Positions 23,647-31,732 of a stretch of 40,182 bases of DNA are shown here, one piece after another. Under the pieces are notes generated by a model. It saw only the letters and a list, made by a program, of their open reading frames with translations. It was not told where the DNA came from and did not search any database. This DNA is from Bog-473 sp035551835 (GTDB lineage: Bacteria; Actinomycetota; Acidimicrobiia; Acidimicrobiales; RAAP-2): NCBI GenBank assembly GCA_035551835.1, contig DASZMN010000093.1, positions 1-40,182 on the forward strand, read 5' to 3'. Both the position numbers and the translations under genes were made by a program. Positions within the stretch are counted from its first letter, which is position 1. Each line of letters starts with the position of its first letter.

Positions 23647-24561
23647 TTGGCGACCCAGTTTCACCATTCGGGGACTCCTGGCTCTGCCGCTTCGTTGGTA
23701 GTCCGCCGCGTTGAGGGCGGGAACGGTGGGCGTCGAGGTGGTCGGCGCCTCGGCATCCGCCGTGCCTTTCTGATCGGTGGCGTCGTCGCAGTCTCAGGGT
23801 TGGCCGTCGCGGTCGCCGTCGTGGTTGGGCGAGGCCAGGGTCCCGCACCGGCGGCGGGCTGCAACTTCGCGTCGACGGCGACGTCCGCTCAGTTCTCGAT
23901 CACGCCGGCCCAGGCGCAGAATGCCGCCATCATTGCCGCGGTGGCCCTACGCAAGGGGATGCCGGACCACGCGGTGACGGTCGCCCTCGCGGCCTCGCTC
24001 CAAGAGACGCAGCTGCAGAACCTGCCCTACGGCGATCTGGACTCGGTAGGCCTCTTCCAGCAACGACCGTCCCAGGGCTGGGGGACCAGCGCTCAGATCA
24101 TGGACCCCAACTACGCGGCGTCGGCGTTCTACGACCACTTGGCCCAGGTCCCTGGATGGCAGACCATGGCGGTGACCGATGCGGCCCAGTCGGTCCAACA
24201 CAGCGCGACCCCTGACGCCTACGCGAACTGGGAGACCGAGGCGCGCTCACTTGCCACCGCGCTCACGGGCGAGGTCCCGGCCGGGCTCACCTGCCGTCTC
24301 GATGGCTTCGGCGGAGCCGCCCCTCCACCTTCGGCGCTCGCAGAGGCGTCGGCGCAAGAGATGGGTGCACAACTGTTGGGCGTACCGGTCTCCACCCAGA
24401 CCGGGTGGCGGGTGGCCACGTGGGCCGTCGCGCACGCCTACAGCTACCACATCAGCTCCGTCTCCTTCGAGGGGAGGACGTGGACGGCGGCGTCGGGAGC
24501 GTGGTCACCGATGGCGGGATCCGAGTCGGGGGCTGCCCAGAACACGGTGCACGTGACCTAG
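23647..24561 (+). CDS. Membrane-anchored actinobacterial protein with lysozyme-like fold
   Basis: About 304 residues from a TTG start; no better start or ribosome site is visible, so the N-terminus is tentative. A basic Gly-rich stretch is followed by a membrane helix at about 41-61 (FLIGGVVAVSGLAVAVAVVV), then an outside domain: AQNAAIIAAVALRKGMPDHAVTVALAASLQETQLQNLPYGD, DSVGLFQQRPSQGWG and YAASAFYDHLAQVPGW. The Glu in SLQETQL and the GLFQQ segment resemble transglycosylase/lysozyme folds. This conserved actinobacterial family is often misannotated as a heavy-metal transporter; a cell-wall role is more consistent with what is seen, but the exact activity is unproven. Confidence 0.75.
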   Translation: MATQFHHSGTPGSAASLVVRRVEGGNGGRRGGRRLGIRRAFLIGGVVAVSGLAVAVAVVVGRGQGPAPAAGCNFASTATSAQFSITPAQAQNAAIIAAVALRKGMPDHAVTVALAASLQETQLQNLPYGDLDSVGLFQQRPSQGWGTSAQIMDPNYAASAFYDHLAQVPGWQTMAVTDAAQSVQHSATPDAYANWETEARSLATALTGEVPAGLTCRLDGFGGAAPPPSALAEASAQEMGAQLLGVPVSTQTGWRVATWAVAHAYSYHISSVSFEGRTWTAASGAWSPMAGSESGAAQNTVHVT

Positions 24562-24604
24562 GCGTTCTCTTCCTGCAGGCAACCGTCGTAAGCGGACACC
24601 ACCG

Positions 24605-24634
24605 GGACCGGGCGAACGCTGCCAAACCCGGTCC
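24605..24634. terminator. Bidirectional terminator between convergent genes
   Basis: GGACCGGG (24605-24612) pairs with CCCGGTCC (24627-24634), a perfect 8-bp stem with a 14-base loop, in the 74-base gap between the plus-strand lysozyme-like gene and the minus-strand amidohydrolase. There is no T tract on either side. The position between two converging stops supports a shared terminator. Confidence 0.6.
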
Positions 24635-24635
24635 T

Positions 24636-26015
24636 CTACGTTGCGCGGCCGGCCAGCGGTACCGGCCGGGCCAGGCTCCAGCTGAAGGTGTCCTCGATGT
24701 CGGCCAGCGCCAGCGGCGTGGCCAGGTCGGCCACCGTCGGCCCGATGCGGTCGGCCACCGTCTGCAACAGGTCCGGGTCGAAGCCCCAGAGGTCGACGGC
24801 GTTGCCACCCAGCATCTGACGCACCTCGTCCTCGGGCAGGCCGCCGAAGATGTAGCGCAGCGTCTCGCGGTGGACGGGGGCCGCCCCCTCGAGGTGCGGG
24901 TAGTCCGCCCCCCACATGAGCTTGTCCAGCCCGATCTCGTGGCGCATCTCGGCCTCGTACCGCTTCATCAGCGAGCCGCCCAGCCACACGTGCTTGTCGA
25001 AGTACTCGCGTGGGCGCATCTTGAGGTACGAGCGGACCGGCGCCCCGCCGTGCGTGTCGAAGAAGGACTCCATGTCGCGGATCAGCGAGGGCAGCCACTG
25101 CACGCCGTTCTCGGTGACCACCACCTTGAGGTTCGGGTGGCGGTCGAAGACGCCGCCGAAGATCATGAACCAGAGCGGCCGGCGCGTGAAGACGAACACC
25201 TCGAAGAGACCGAGCATGCCGCCGTGCGCCTCGTCGTAGAGGAACTTCGTGTCGGTGGCCGACCCCGACGCTCCCGTGTGGAGGGTGACCACCATCTCGT
25301 GCTCCTCACAGGCGCTCCAGAAGGGGTCGTAGGACTCGTCGGCGTACCCAGGCAGCCGCGACGTCACCGACATGGCGGGCAGCATCACGCCACCGGAGAT
25401 CCCGTGCTGGCGCGCCCAGGCCACCTCTTCGACGGCGCGGTCCATGTCGTGGAAGTCGATCGGCATGCACCCGGCGCGGCGCCCGGGGGCGGCCGCGCAG
25501 AAGTCCGCCAGCCACCGCAGGTACGCGTGCAACGCAGGCCAGACCGGCTCGAGGCCCTTGTCGGTCACCGCGCCGAGATACATGGCCGGCGAGAGCCCGC
25601 CGGCGAGGATGGGGCCGGGCAGCGTCACCTCGGCGTGGATCCCCTGCTCCTCGAGGACCTGGAGCCGGCGGCCCTCGCCGTCACCCGCCACGACCCAGTC
25701 GGTGCCGTAGTGCGCCAACCAACCCCGGGCGGCGTCGGTGTCGACGCCCATGCCGGCCAGGCGCCGGGTCGCCGTCGCGCGCACCGGGTCCGCCTCGTCG
25801 ACCTCACCCGGGTCGTTCCCACCGAACATGGAGATGGCGGTCGCCGACATGTCGCCGAAGGTGGCCACCGCCTCGCGCTCGGCCGGATCGACGTAGGACA
25901 AGAACTGGTCGAGGCTGTCGGGCGAGGCGTGGGTGTCGGCCGAGACGACCACGTAGTTGCGCCCTCGCATCGCTTTCGCCGCCGGGCCCGCCGCCTCGGT
26001 CGTGCCATCAGGCAT
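24636..26015 (-). CDS. Amidohydrolase family protein (COG2159, ACMSD-like)
   Basis: 459 residues. The opening YVVVSADTHASPDSL has the family's SAD-x-H metal motif, which here retains one His of the usual HxH pair, as in many COG2159 proteins. Later markers are VVTLHTGASG (metal/substrate His), VVVTENGVQWLPSLIRDMESFF and DKLMWGADYPHLEG with the catalytic Asp. The segment GGSLMKRYEAEMRHEIG is the substrate-side region. Members are decarboxylases or hydrolases of aromatic or 2-hydroxy acids and are frequent in degradation clusters. It has an AGGGAGA site and stands alone, divergent from a membrane-protein operon. Confidence 0.88.
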   Translation of the reverse strand: MPDGTTEAAGPAAKAMRGRNYVVVSADTHASPDSLDQFLSYVDPAEREAVATFGDMSATAISMFGGNDPGEVDEADPVRATATRRLAGMGVDTDAARGWLAHYGTDWVVAGDGEGRRLQVLEEQGIHAEVTLPGPILAGGLSPAMYLGAVTDKGLEPVWPALHAYLRWLADFCAAAPGRRAGCMPIDFHDMDRAVEEVAWARQHGISGGVMLPAMSVTSRLPGYADESYDPFWSACEEHEMVVTLHTGASGSATDTKFLYDEAHGGMLGLFEVFVFTRRPLWFMIFGGVFDRHPNLKVVVTENGVQWLPSLIRDMESFFDTHGGAPVRSYLKMRPREYFDKHVWLGGSLMKRYEAEMRHEIGLDKLMWGADYPHLEGAAPVHRETLRYIFGGLPEDEVRQMLGGNAVDLWGFDPDLLQTVADRIGPTVADLATPLALADIEDTFSWSLARPVPLAGRAT

Positions 26016-26032
26016 GGCAACCGTCTCCCTTC

Positions 26033-26089
26033 ACCAGAGACCCTGGTCAGTGCCCCGCACACTACCGCTGGCCCCGAGGTCACAGCGGT
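26033..26089. promoter_or_regulatory. Inverted repeats in the amidohydrolase/membrane-protein divergent region
   Basis: Two inverted repeats lie in the 110-base divergent gap. ACCAG (26033-26037) pairs with CTGGT (26043-26047). ACCGCTG (26064-26070) pairs with CAGCGGT (26083-26089) across 12 bases. They could be binding sites for a regulator shared by the two genes or transcript hairpins; nothing else decides between these. Confidence 0.3.
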
Positions 26090-26125
26090 GGCCGCCGGAC
26101 CTGTAATTTGAGCGCCCGTCGCGCC

Positions 26126-26914
26126 ATGCACACGTCCTCCACCCTCGTCCTCGTCCTCGCCGTCTTTGGGGCCTGTCTCGTGGAGATGGTGGAGGCGCTG
26201 ACCCTGGTCGTGGCGGCCGGCGTGAGCCGGGGCTGGCGATCCGCCCTGGAGGGCGCCGCGGCCGCCGTCCTGGTCCTGGCCGTGCTCGTCCTCGCGGTGG
26301 GGGTGCCGCTCATCCGCTACGTGCCGATCGACGCGCTCCGCGTCATCGTCGGGGCGTTGCTCCTCGTGCTGGGGCTCGGCTGGCTGCGCAAGGCGATCCT
26401 GCGCTCGAGCGGCCACAAGGCGCCGCACGACGAGGACAAGATCTACGACGAGACCGTCGCCGAGCTGCGCGGCGAATCCGGCGACGCGCCCTCCGGCCAC
26501 CCGACGGGTCGGGACCCCGTCGGTTTCGCCGTGGCCTTCAAGGGGGTGTTCCTCGAGGGCACCGAGGTCGTCCTCATCGTGATCAGCCTCGGCGCCGCCC
26601 AGCACCGCCTCGGCCTGGCCGCGCTCGCCGCGGCCGCCGCCGTCGTGCTCGTCACGGTCGTCGGTGTGCTCGTCTCCCGCCAGCTCAGCGAGGTCCCAGA
26701 GAACACGATCAAGACCGCGGTCGGGATCATGCTGAGCAGCTTCGGGGTCTTCTGGGTCGGCGAGGGCGCCGGCGTGCACTGGCCCGGCTCGGACCTCGCC
26801 ATCCCCGTGCTGGTCGGCGTCTTCCTCGTGGTGTACCTGGCCTACACGGCGCTGCTGCGCACGCTGCTGCCCGCCGCGCCGGACGCGGTGAGCGAAGGGG
26901 TGACGGCGCCGTGA
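26126..26914 (+). CDS. Polytopic membrane protein with duplicated acidic motif (COG4280-like)
   Basis: 262 residues, mostly hydrophobic. I count about six or seven membrane helices. Two similar halves carry acidic intramembrane motifs: FGACLVEMVEALTLVVAAG near the N-terminus and FKGVFLEGTEVVLIVISLG in the middle, with a charged cytosolic loop (about 95-135) between them. Inverted or repeated Glu-containing motifs of this sort occur in small cation transporters such as the TMEM165/GDT1 group and in the uncharacterised COG4280 family. A cation transport role is a guess. The ATG at 26126 is chosen over a TTG at 26108. Confidence 0.75.
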   Translation: MHTSSTLVLVLAVFGACLVEMVEALTLVVAAGVSRGWRSALEGAAAAVLVLAVLVLAVGVPLIRYVPIDALRVIVGALLLVLGLGWLRKAILRSSGHKAPHDEDKIYDETVAELRGESGDAPSGHPTGRDPVGFAVAFKGVFLEGTEVVLIVISLGAAQHRLGLAALAAAAAVVLVTVVGVLVSRQLSEVPENTIKTAVGIMLSSFGVFWVGEGAGVHWPGSDLAIPVLVGVFLVVYLAYTALLRTLLPAAPDAVSEGVTAP

Positions 26915-27159
26915 CGAACGCCGTGGCGAACGCGGGGGCGCGGGCGGCCCGCTGGTTCGGGCGCTTCGTGTGGGACTTCGTGATCGGCGACACGCCGGAG
27001 CTCGCCCTGGCCACCGGCGTCATCGTCGCCGTGGCCTTCCTGCTCGACGGCAGCGAGTGGGCCGGGGCGATCCTGCTGCCGCTGCTGGCGGCCGGGTTCC
27101 TGCTGGCCAGCACGCTCCGGGGCCGGCGGCGGGCGCCGAGCCGCCCTGCTCGCCCCTGA
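26911..27159 (+). CDS. Small membrane protein
   Basis: 82 residues. The GTG start overlaps the stop of the preceding membrane gene by 4 bases (GTGA). An amphipathic N-terminus (ARAARWFGRFVWDFVIGDTPE) is followed by two hydrophobic helices (LALATGVIVAVAFLL and AGAILLPLLAAGFLLAS) and a basic tail. The tight coupling suggests it is a partner or accessory of the preceding transporter-like protein. I do not recognise the family. Confidence 0.7.
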   Translation: MTNAVANAGARAARWFGRFVWDFVIGDTPELALATGVIVAVAFLLDGSEWAGAILLPLLAAGFLLASTLRGRRRAPSRPARP

Positions 27160-27174
27160 GGCTCGACGCGGCGG

Positions 27175-27198
27175 GTTCCATACCTTAAGGTATGGAAC
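27175..27198. promoter_or_regulatory. 24-bp perfect palindromic operator
   Basis: The half-site GTTCCATACCTT (27175-27186) is followed immediately by its exact reverse complement AAGGTATGGAAC (27187-27198), with no spacer. It lies 26 bases before the P450 start codon and overlaps a possible promoter, TCGACG (27163-27168), 17-base spacer, TAAGGT (27186-27191). A TetR gene is the second gene of the operon, and TetR dimers bind palindromes of this size, so this is its most probable operator. An in-frame ATG at 27192 falls inside the palindrome and is rejected as the start. Confidence 0.7.
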
Positions 27199-27224
27199 GG
27201 GGGATTTTGCAGATCGGGGGCACC

Positions 27225-28487
27225 ATGACGAGCACCGCCGGATTGAGCGTCGGCGAGGCGGGCCGGGTCTTCGTCGACCCGACGGCCTACGCCGATGAAC
27301 GGCGCTTCCACGAAGCGACGACCCTGTTGCGCCGGGAGTCGCCCGTGCACTGGGTGGACCAGCCGGGCTCCGGTTATCGGCCGTTCTGGGCGATCACCCG
27401 CCACGCGGACGTGATGGAGGTCGAGCGCGACAACGCGCGCTTCCTCAGCGCGCCGCGGCCGCTCCTGGCGACCCAGGCGGCCGAGGCGATGGCCGAGGAG
27501 AAGGGCCAGGTGCTGCGCACGCTCATCCACATGGACGAGCCGGACCACAAGGCCTACCGCGCCGTCGCAGCCGCCTGGTTCCAGCCCAAACAGCTCAAGC
27601 GCATGGAGGAGCGAATGCAAGAGCTCGCCGTTCGCTTCGTGGACCGCATGGCGGACCTCGGGACCGAGTGCGACTTCGCCCGCGACATCGCCGTGCACTA
27701 TCCGCTCTACGTGATCCTGTCACTCTTGGGGCTCCCCGAGAGTGACTTCGACCGGATGCTCATGCTCACCCAGCAGCTCTTCGGCGGCGATGACGAGGAG
27801 CTGCGACGTTCGACCGATCTCGAGGAGCAGTTCACCGTGCTCCTCGACTTCTTCAACTACTTCACCGAGCTGACCGCGTCGCGCCGGGCGACCCCGACGG
27901 AGGACCTCGCCTCGGAGCTCGCCAACGCGCGGATCGACGGGGAGTACATACCCGACATGGACCTGGCGTCGTACTACGTGATCATCGCGACGGCGGGCCA
28001 CGACACCACGAGCTCCACCATCGCCGGCGGGCTCCACGCCTTGCTGCGCCACCCCGACGACCTGGCCCGGCTGCAGGCTGACCCCGAACTGATGACGAGT
28101 GCGGTCGAGGAGATGATCCGCTGGGTCACCCCGGTCAAGGAGTTCATGCGGACGGCCGCCGAGGATGCGCTCGTCGGCGGCACCGAGATCCAAGCGGGCC
28201 AGTCGCTGTACCTCGCCTACCTCTCGGCCAACCGGGACGAGGCGGTCTTCGACGACCCCTTCCGCTTCGACGTGGGACGCCAGCCCAACAAGCACCTCGC
28301 CTTCGGGTTCGGCCCCCACTTTTGCCTCGGCGCCCAGCTGGCCCGGCTGGAGACGCGGGCGCTCTTCGCCGAACTCCTGCCACGCCTCGAGTCGATCGAG
28401 TTGGCCGGCACGCCGACCTCGTCCGCCACGGTTTTCGTGGGCGGCCTCAAGACGCTCCCGATTCGTTACCGCCTGCGCACGTCGTAG
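27225..28487 (+). CDS. Cytochrome P450
   Basis: 420 residues, a soluble bacterial P450. The I-helix oxygen-activating motif is AGHDTT (257-262), the K-helix ExxR is Glu296-Arg299 in EEMIRW, and the heme loop FGFGPHFCLG has Cys367. The overall type recalls actinobacterial P450s acting on sterols, terpenes or fatty acids (CYP125/142-like groups), but the substrate cannot be assigned. The ATG at 27225 has a GGGGG ribosome site and no membrane anchor precedes it. The stop overlaps the TetR start by one base (TAGTG), so the operon is P450, TetR, LLM oxidoreductase and a hypothetical protein. No ferredoxin or reductase gene is adjacent. Confidence 0.93.
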   Translation: MTSTAGLSVGEAGRVFVDPTAYADERRFHEATTLLRRESPVHWVDQPGSGYRPFWAITRHADVMEVERDNARFLSAPRPLLATQAAEAMAEEKGQVLRTLIHMDEPDHKAYRAVAAAWFQPKQLKRMEERMQELAVRFVDRMADLGTECDFARDIAVHYPLYVILSLLGLPESDFDRMLMLTQQLFGGDDEELRRSTDLEEQFTVLLDFFNYFTELTASRRATPTEDLASELANARIDGEYIPDMDLASYYVIIATAGHDTTSSTIAGGLHALLRHPDDLARLQADPELMTSAVEEMIRWVTPVKEFMRTAAEDALVGGTEIQAGQSLYLAYLSANRDEAVFDDPFRFDVGRQPNKHLAFGFGPHFCLGAQLARLETRALFAELLPRLESIELAGTPTSSATVFVGGLKTLPIRYRLRTS

Positions 28488-29050
28488 TGCCGCCCGAGGG
28501 GCTCAGCCGGAGCGCCTATTACGAGGCCGGTTTGGAGCTGCTCTCCGAGCGCGGGCACGCCGGCCTGACCATCGCGGCGCTGTGCGAGCGGCTCGGGGTG
28601 ACGAAGGGTTCGTTCTACCACCACTTCGGTGACATGGCCGAGTACGTCGCGCTACTGCTGGGCCACTGGGAGGCCGAGCACGCGACACGCCTCATCGCGC
28701 TCTCCGAGTCGGTGTCGGACCCCGAAGAACGCTTCGACCTTCTCCAGGGGATCGCCGTGGGCCTGCCCCATGGCGCCGAAGCAGCCATCCGCGCCTGGAG
28801 CTGGAACAGCGCGGTGGTGGCGGCGGCCCAACAACGCGTCGACGAGGCGCGTTTGGCCCACCTGACCCAGGCCGGCACCGACGCGGGGCTGGGAGGGGCG
28901 CGCGCGAAACGGATGGCCAAGATCTCGCTCAGCGTGCTGATCGGGATGCAGCTGTTGGAACGCCCGGCACGCCGAAAGTCGATGGAGGACGTCTTCGCCG
29001 AGCTGCGGCACTGGGTGGGCGTCGAAGACCCGGCCGCCAGTGCGCGCTGA
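28487..29050 (+). CDS. TetR-family transcriptional regulator
   Basis: 187 residues. The N-terminal helix-turn-helix is AGLTIAALCERLGVTKGSFYHHFGDMAEY (about 25-53), a textbook TetR recognition helix. The C-terminal ligand/dimerisation part is helical, with no family-specific marker I recognise. The GTG start overlaps the P450 stop by one base and its end overlaps the next gene by 11 bases. Being inside the operon, it probably controls the promoter at 27175-27198 and responds to the P450 substrate or product. That link is inference from position and from the palindrome. Confidence 0.9.
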   Translation: MPPEGLSRSAYYEAGLELLSERGHAGLTIAALCERLGVTKGSFYHHFGDMAEYVALLLGHWEAEHATRLIALSESVSDPEERFDLLQGIAVGLPHGAEAAIRAWSWNSAVVAAAQQRVDEARLAHLTQAGTDAGLGGARAKRMAKISLSVLIGMQLLERPARRKSMEDVFAELRHWVGVEDPAASAR

Positions 29051-30011
29051 CGACAGGACGCCCGAGGAGGCGAGTCGCCCGTTCCGGTTCGGCTTCCAAT
29101 CCAACAGCAGCGACATGGCGGAGGTCAGGCGCTCGGCACGAGCGGCGGAAGAGGTCGGCTTTGACGTCTTCCAGGTCGGCGACCATGTCGGGAGCCAGCT
29201 GACCCCGTTCGTTGCGCTGGCCGGCGCTGCCGCGGCCACGTCCACCATCCGAGTTGGGACCCTCGTGCTCAACAACGACCTCCGCCACCCGGTCGTTGTG
29301 GCCCAGGAGGCGGCGACGCTCGACCAGATGAGCGGCGGCCGCGTGGAGCTCGGACTGGGCGCCGGACACTCCTTCACCGAGTACCCCGCGATCGGCCTCA
29401 CCTTCGACCCTCCGGCCGTGCGCAAGGCACGTCTGGCCGAGGCCGTGGAGGTTCTCCGAGGGCTCCTGGGGGGAGGCGAGCTCAGCTACGAAGGCGCCCA
29501 TTACCGCATCGCCGGCGCGCGGAGCCTGCGTCCCGTGCAGGAGCGGCTGCCCCTGCTCGTTGGCGTCAACGGCCGTGCCGCCTTGGAGCATGCGGCGAGG
29601 CACGCCGATGTGGTGGCGCTCACCATGCTCGGTCGAACGCTGGAGGACGGCCAGCACCACGAGATGCACTGGGAGGCCGATCGCCTCGATGCCACGATGG
29701 ATGTCGTCCGGTCCGCGGCGGGAGAGCGCTGGCCGCGGCTCGAGCTCCACGCTCTCGTGCAGGCCGTCGTCGTCACCGACGACCGTCCGGCGACGGCCCA
29801 AAGCCTGGGCGCGGACCTGGCGACGCACCCGGACGACGTCCTCTCGACGCCGTTCCTTTGCATCGGGACCCACGAGGAGATGGCACGCCATCTTCTGGAT
29901 TGCCGCGCCCGGTGGGGCATCAACTACTTCACCGTGCGCGACATCGATGGCTTCGCTCCGGTCATGGAGCTGATCCGCCGCCTCGAAGGCGGCGCTCGAA
30001 GAGGCTCCTAA
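29040..30011 (+). CDS. LLM-class (luciferase-like) flavin/F420 oxidoreductase
   Basis: 323 residues, an (alpha/beta)8 barrel of the luciferase-like monooxygenase superfamily. The opening FRFGFQSNSSDM, AARAAEEVGFDVFQVGDHVG, IRVGTLVLNNDLRHPVVVAQEAATLDQMSGGRVELGLGAG and LPLLVGVNGRAALEHAARHADVVAL segments match the actinobacterial F420-dependent subgroup rather than bacterial luciferase. Redox of a hydrophobic or ketone substrate is likely. The GTG start lies 11 bases inside the TetR gene and follows the same operon. The substrate is unknown. Confidence 0.88.
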   Translation: MRADDRTPEEASRPFRFGFQSNSSDMAEVRRSARAAEEVGFDVFQVGDHVGSQLTPFVALAGAAAATSTIRVGTLVLNNDLRHPVVVAQEAATLDQMSGGRVELGLGAGHSFTEYPAIGLTFDPPAVRKARLAEAVEVLRGLLGGGELSYEGAHYRIAGARSLRPVQERLPLLVGVNGRAALEHAARHADVVALTMLGRTLEDGQHHEMHWEADRLDATMDVVRSAAGERWPRLELHALVQAVVVTDDRPATAQSLGADLATHPDDVLSTPFLCIGTHEEMARHLLDCRARWGINYFTVRDIDGFAPVMELIRRLEGGARRGS

Positions 30012-30021
30012 GATCGGGTCC

Positions 30022-30546
30022 GTGAGGCGGGGCCGGGTGCGGCGCGTGGAAGTCCCCCGTCCGATCGCGGCCAGCTTTGCGCGGAGCACCGCCAACTACG
30101 CGGCCGCCTTTGCGTTGACGAGCGAGGCCGCCGGTGCTCGGACGCCGGTCCAGTGGGCCAGAGATGTGTTCGAGGGTGCGCCGGCCGGGCTGCGCTGGTG
30201 CATGGTCTTCGGCTGGACCCGGGTGCTCGGGCTGGCGCTGGGGCCACGCCCGTCCGACCACCACGTGCTCGGGTGGGCGATCGCGGACAGTGCCGTGGTG
30301 CCCGGGAGTGTGGCGTTGCTCGCAGAGTCGCGCTTCCTGCGAGCCTGCAACACCGTGACGGTCGAGGGGCCGACGGTGACGGTGGTGACGATGGTCCACT
30401 ACTCGAGCGCTGCCGCCCGACCCTTGTGGGCGCTGGCCCGCCCGGCCCACCACCTGACGATCCGCTCTCTCCTGCGCCGGGCCGCTCGTACGCCCGGTGC
30501 CCGGAGGGAAGAAGCGGCCGGGACCGAAGCCGACGGACCGGGCTGA
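30022..30546 (+). CDS. DUF2867-like hypothetical protein
   Basis: 174 residues starting with a GTG 10 bases after the LLM stop. TPVQWARDVFEGAPAGLRWCMVFGWTRVLGLALG is followed by beta segments (SVALLAESRFLRACNTVTVEG, TVTVVTMVHYSSAAARPLWALARPAHHLTIRSLLRRAAR). This order resembles DUF2867-type proteins of actinobacteria, which have a ligand-binding SRPBCC-like look. There is no catalytic motif I can name. Its position at the end of the P450 operon suggests an accessory role there. Confidence 0.65.
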   Translation: MRRGRVRRVEVPRPIAASFARSTANYAAAFALTSEAAGARTPVQWARDVFEGAPAGLRWCMVFGWTRVLGLALGPRPSDHHVLGWAIADSAVVPGSVALLAESRFLRACNTVTVEGPTVTVVTMVHYSSAAARPLWALARPAHHLTIRSLLRRAARTPGARREEAAGTEADGPG

Positions 30547-30646
30547 ATGGCGCCACCCGGACGCCTCGCGGCAGGCTGAGAGGCACCGCGTCCGCTGCGG
30601 GCGAATGGAGCGTCGAATGGGGCGTCGACGGGGAGGAGCCAAGAAC

Positions 30647-31732
30647 ATGGGACAAGAGGTGCGCGGCGTGGTGGCCACGGCCAAGGGCGCACCCGTCACC
30701 GTGGAGACGATCGTCGTGCCGGACCCTGGCCCGGGCGAGGCCGTCGTCGCCGTCAAGGCCTGCGGGGTGTGCCACACCGACCTGCACTACCGCGAGGGCG
30801 GGATCAACGACGAGTTCCCCTTCCTCCTCGGTCACGAGGCGGCCGGGGTGGTCGAGTCGGTCGGTCCGGACGTGGGCGACCTGGCCGCGGGTGACTTCGT
30901 CGTCCTCAACTGGCGCGCCGTGTGCGGCGAATGCCGCGCCTGCCGGCGGGGCCGGCCCTGGTACTGCTTCGCCACGCACAACGCGACGCAGAAGATGACG
31001 CTGGCCGATGGCACGCCCCTCTCTCCCGCCCTGGGCATCGGCGCGTTCGCGGAGGCGACGCTGGTGGCGGCGGGTCAGTGCACCAAGGTCAACCCGTCGG
31101 CCCGGCCCGAAGCGGTCGGCCTGCTGGGGTGCGGCGTGATGGCGGGACTCGGGGCCGCGATGTTCACCGGCAACGTCGGGCTCGGCGACAGCGTGGCCGT
31201 CTTCGGCTGCGGCGGAGTGGGGTGTGCCGCCGTCGCCGGGTCGAATCTCGCCGGGGCGGCCATCATCATCGCCGTCGACCTCGATCCGGGCAAGCTCGAG
31301 CTCGCCACATCGTTCGGCGCCACGCACACGGTGGACGCGGGGGCGAGCGATCCGGTCGAGGCGATCAGGTCGCTCACCGGAGGCAACGGGGCCGACGTGT
31401 GCATCGAGGCCGTCGGCCATCCCAAGGTGATGGAGCAGGCGTTCATGGCGCGCGACCTGGCGGGCACCCTGGTCCAGGTGGGCGTGCCGACGCCCGACAT
31501 GCGCATCGACCTGCCGATGATCGAGTTCTTCGGCCGGGGCGGCGCGCTGAAGCCGAGCTGGTACGGCGACTGCCTGCCGTCGCGCGACTTCCCGATGCTC
31601 GTCGACCTGTATCTCGACGGGCGCCTCGACCTCGACCGCTTTGTCAGCGAGACGATCGGGATAGGCGACGTCGAGGCGGCGTTCGCCCGCATGCAACGCG
31701 GCGAGGTGCTGCGTTCCGTCGTCGTCGTGTGA
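30647..31732 (+). CDS. mscR: S-(hydroxymethyl)mycothiol dehydrogenase (formaldehyde dehydrogenase)
   Basis: 361 residues, a zinc-dependent medium-chain dehydrogenase. Catalytic zinc ligands are Cys42 (CGVCHTDLHYREGGINDEFPF) and His63 (LGHEAAG); the structural zinc has Cys93, 96, 99 and 107 (VCGECRACRRGRPWYC). The NAD-binding fold has VAVFGCGGVGCAAVAG. The NDEFPFLLGHEAAG and YCFATHNATQKMTLADGT segments are diagnostic for the mycothiol-dependent class, so it oxidises the formaldehyde adduct of mycothiol to a formyl-mycothiol. The ATG at 30647 has a GGGAGGAG site. Its stop overlaps the GGT-like start by 4 bases. The usual mycothiol-hydrolase neighbour is absent. Confidence 0.95.
   Translation: MGQEVRGVVATAKGAPVTVETIVVPDPGPGEAVVAVKACGVCHTDLHYREGGINDEFPFLLGHEAAGVVESVGPDVGDLAAGDFVVLNWRAVCGECRACRRGRPWYCFATHNATQKMTLADGTPLSPALGIGAFAEATLVAAGQCTKVNPSARPEAVGLLGCGVMAGLGAAMFTGNVGLGDSVAVFGCGGVGCAAVAGSNLAGAAIIIAVDLDPGKLELATSFGATHTVDAGASDPVEAIRSLTGGNGADVCIEAVGHPKVMEQAFMARDLAGTLVQVGVPTPDMRIDLPMIEFFGRGGALKPSWYGDCLPSRDFPMLVDLYLDGRLDLDRFVSETIGIGDVEAAFARMQRGEVLRSVVVV

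Noticed and set aside
24636..26015. Inactive amidohydrolase because the first HxH is SADTH
   Set aside because: A single-His SAD-x-H version is common in this family, so loss of activity is not supported.
27192..27224. Alternative P450 start at ATG 27192
   Set aside because: It lies inside the palindromic operator, has no ribosome site, and would add 11 residues unlike P450 N-termini; ATG 27225 has a GGGGG site.
30922..31728. N-terminal extension of the GGT-like frame through the mscR gene
   Set aside because: This segment is the shadow of mscR; GTG 31729 gives a 4-base overlap and a normal family start.
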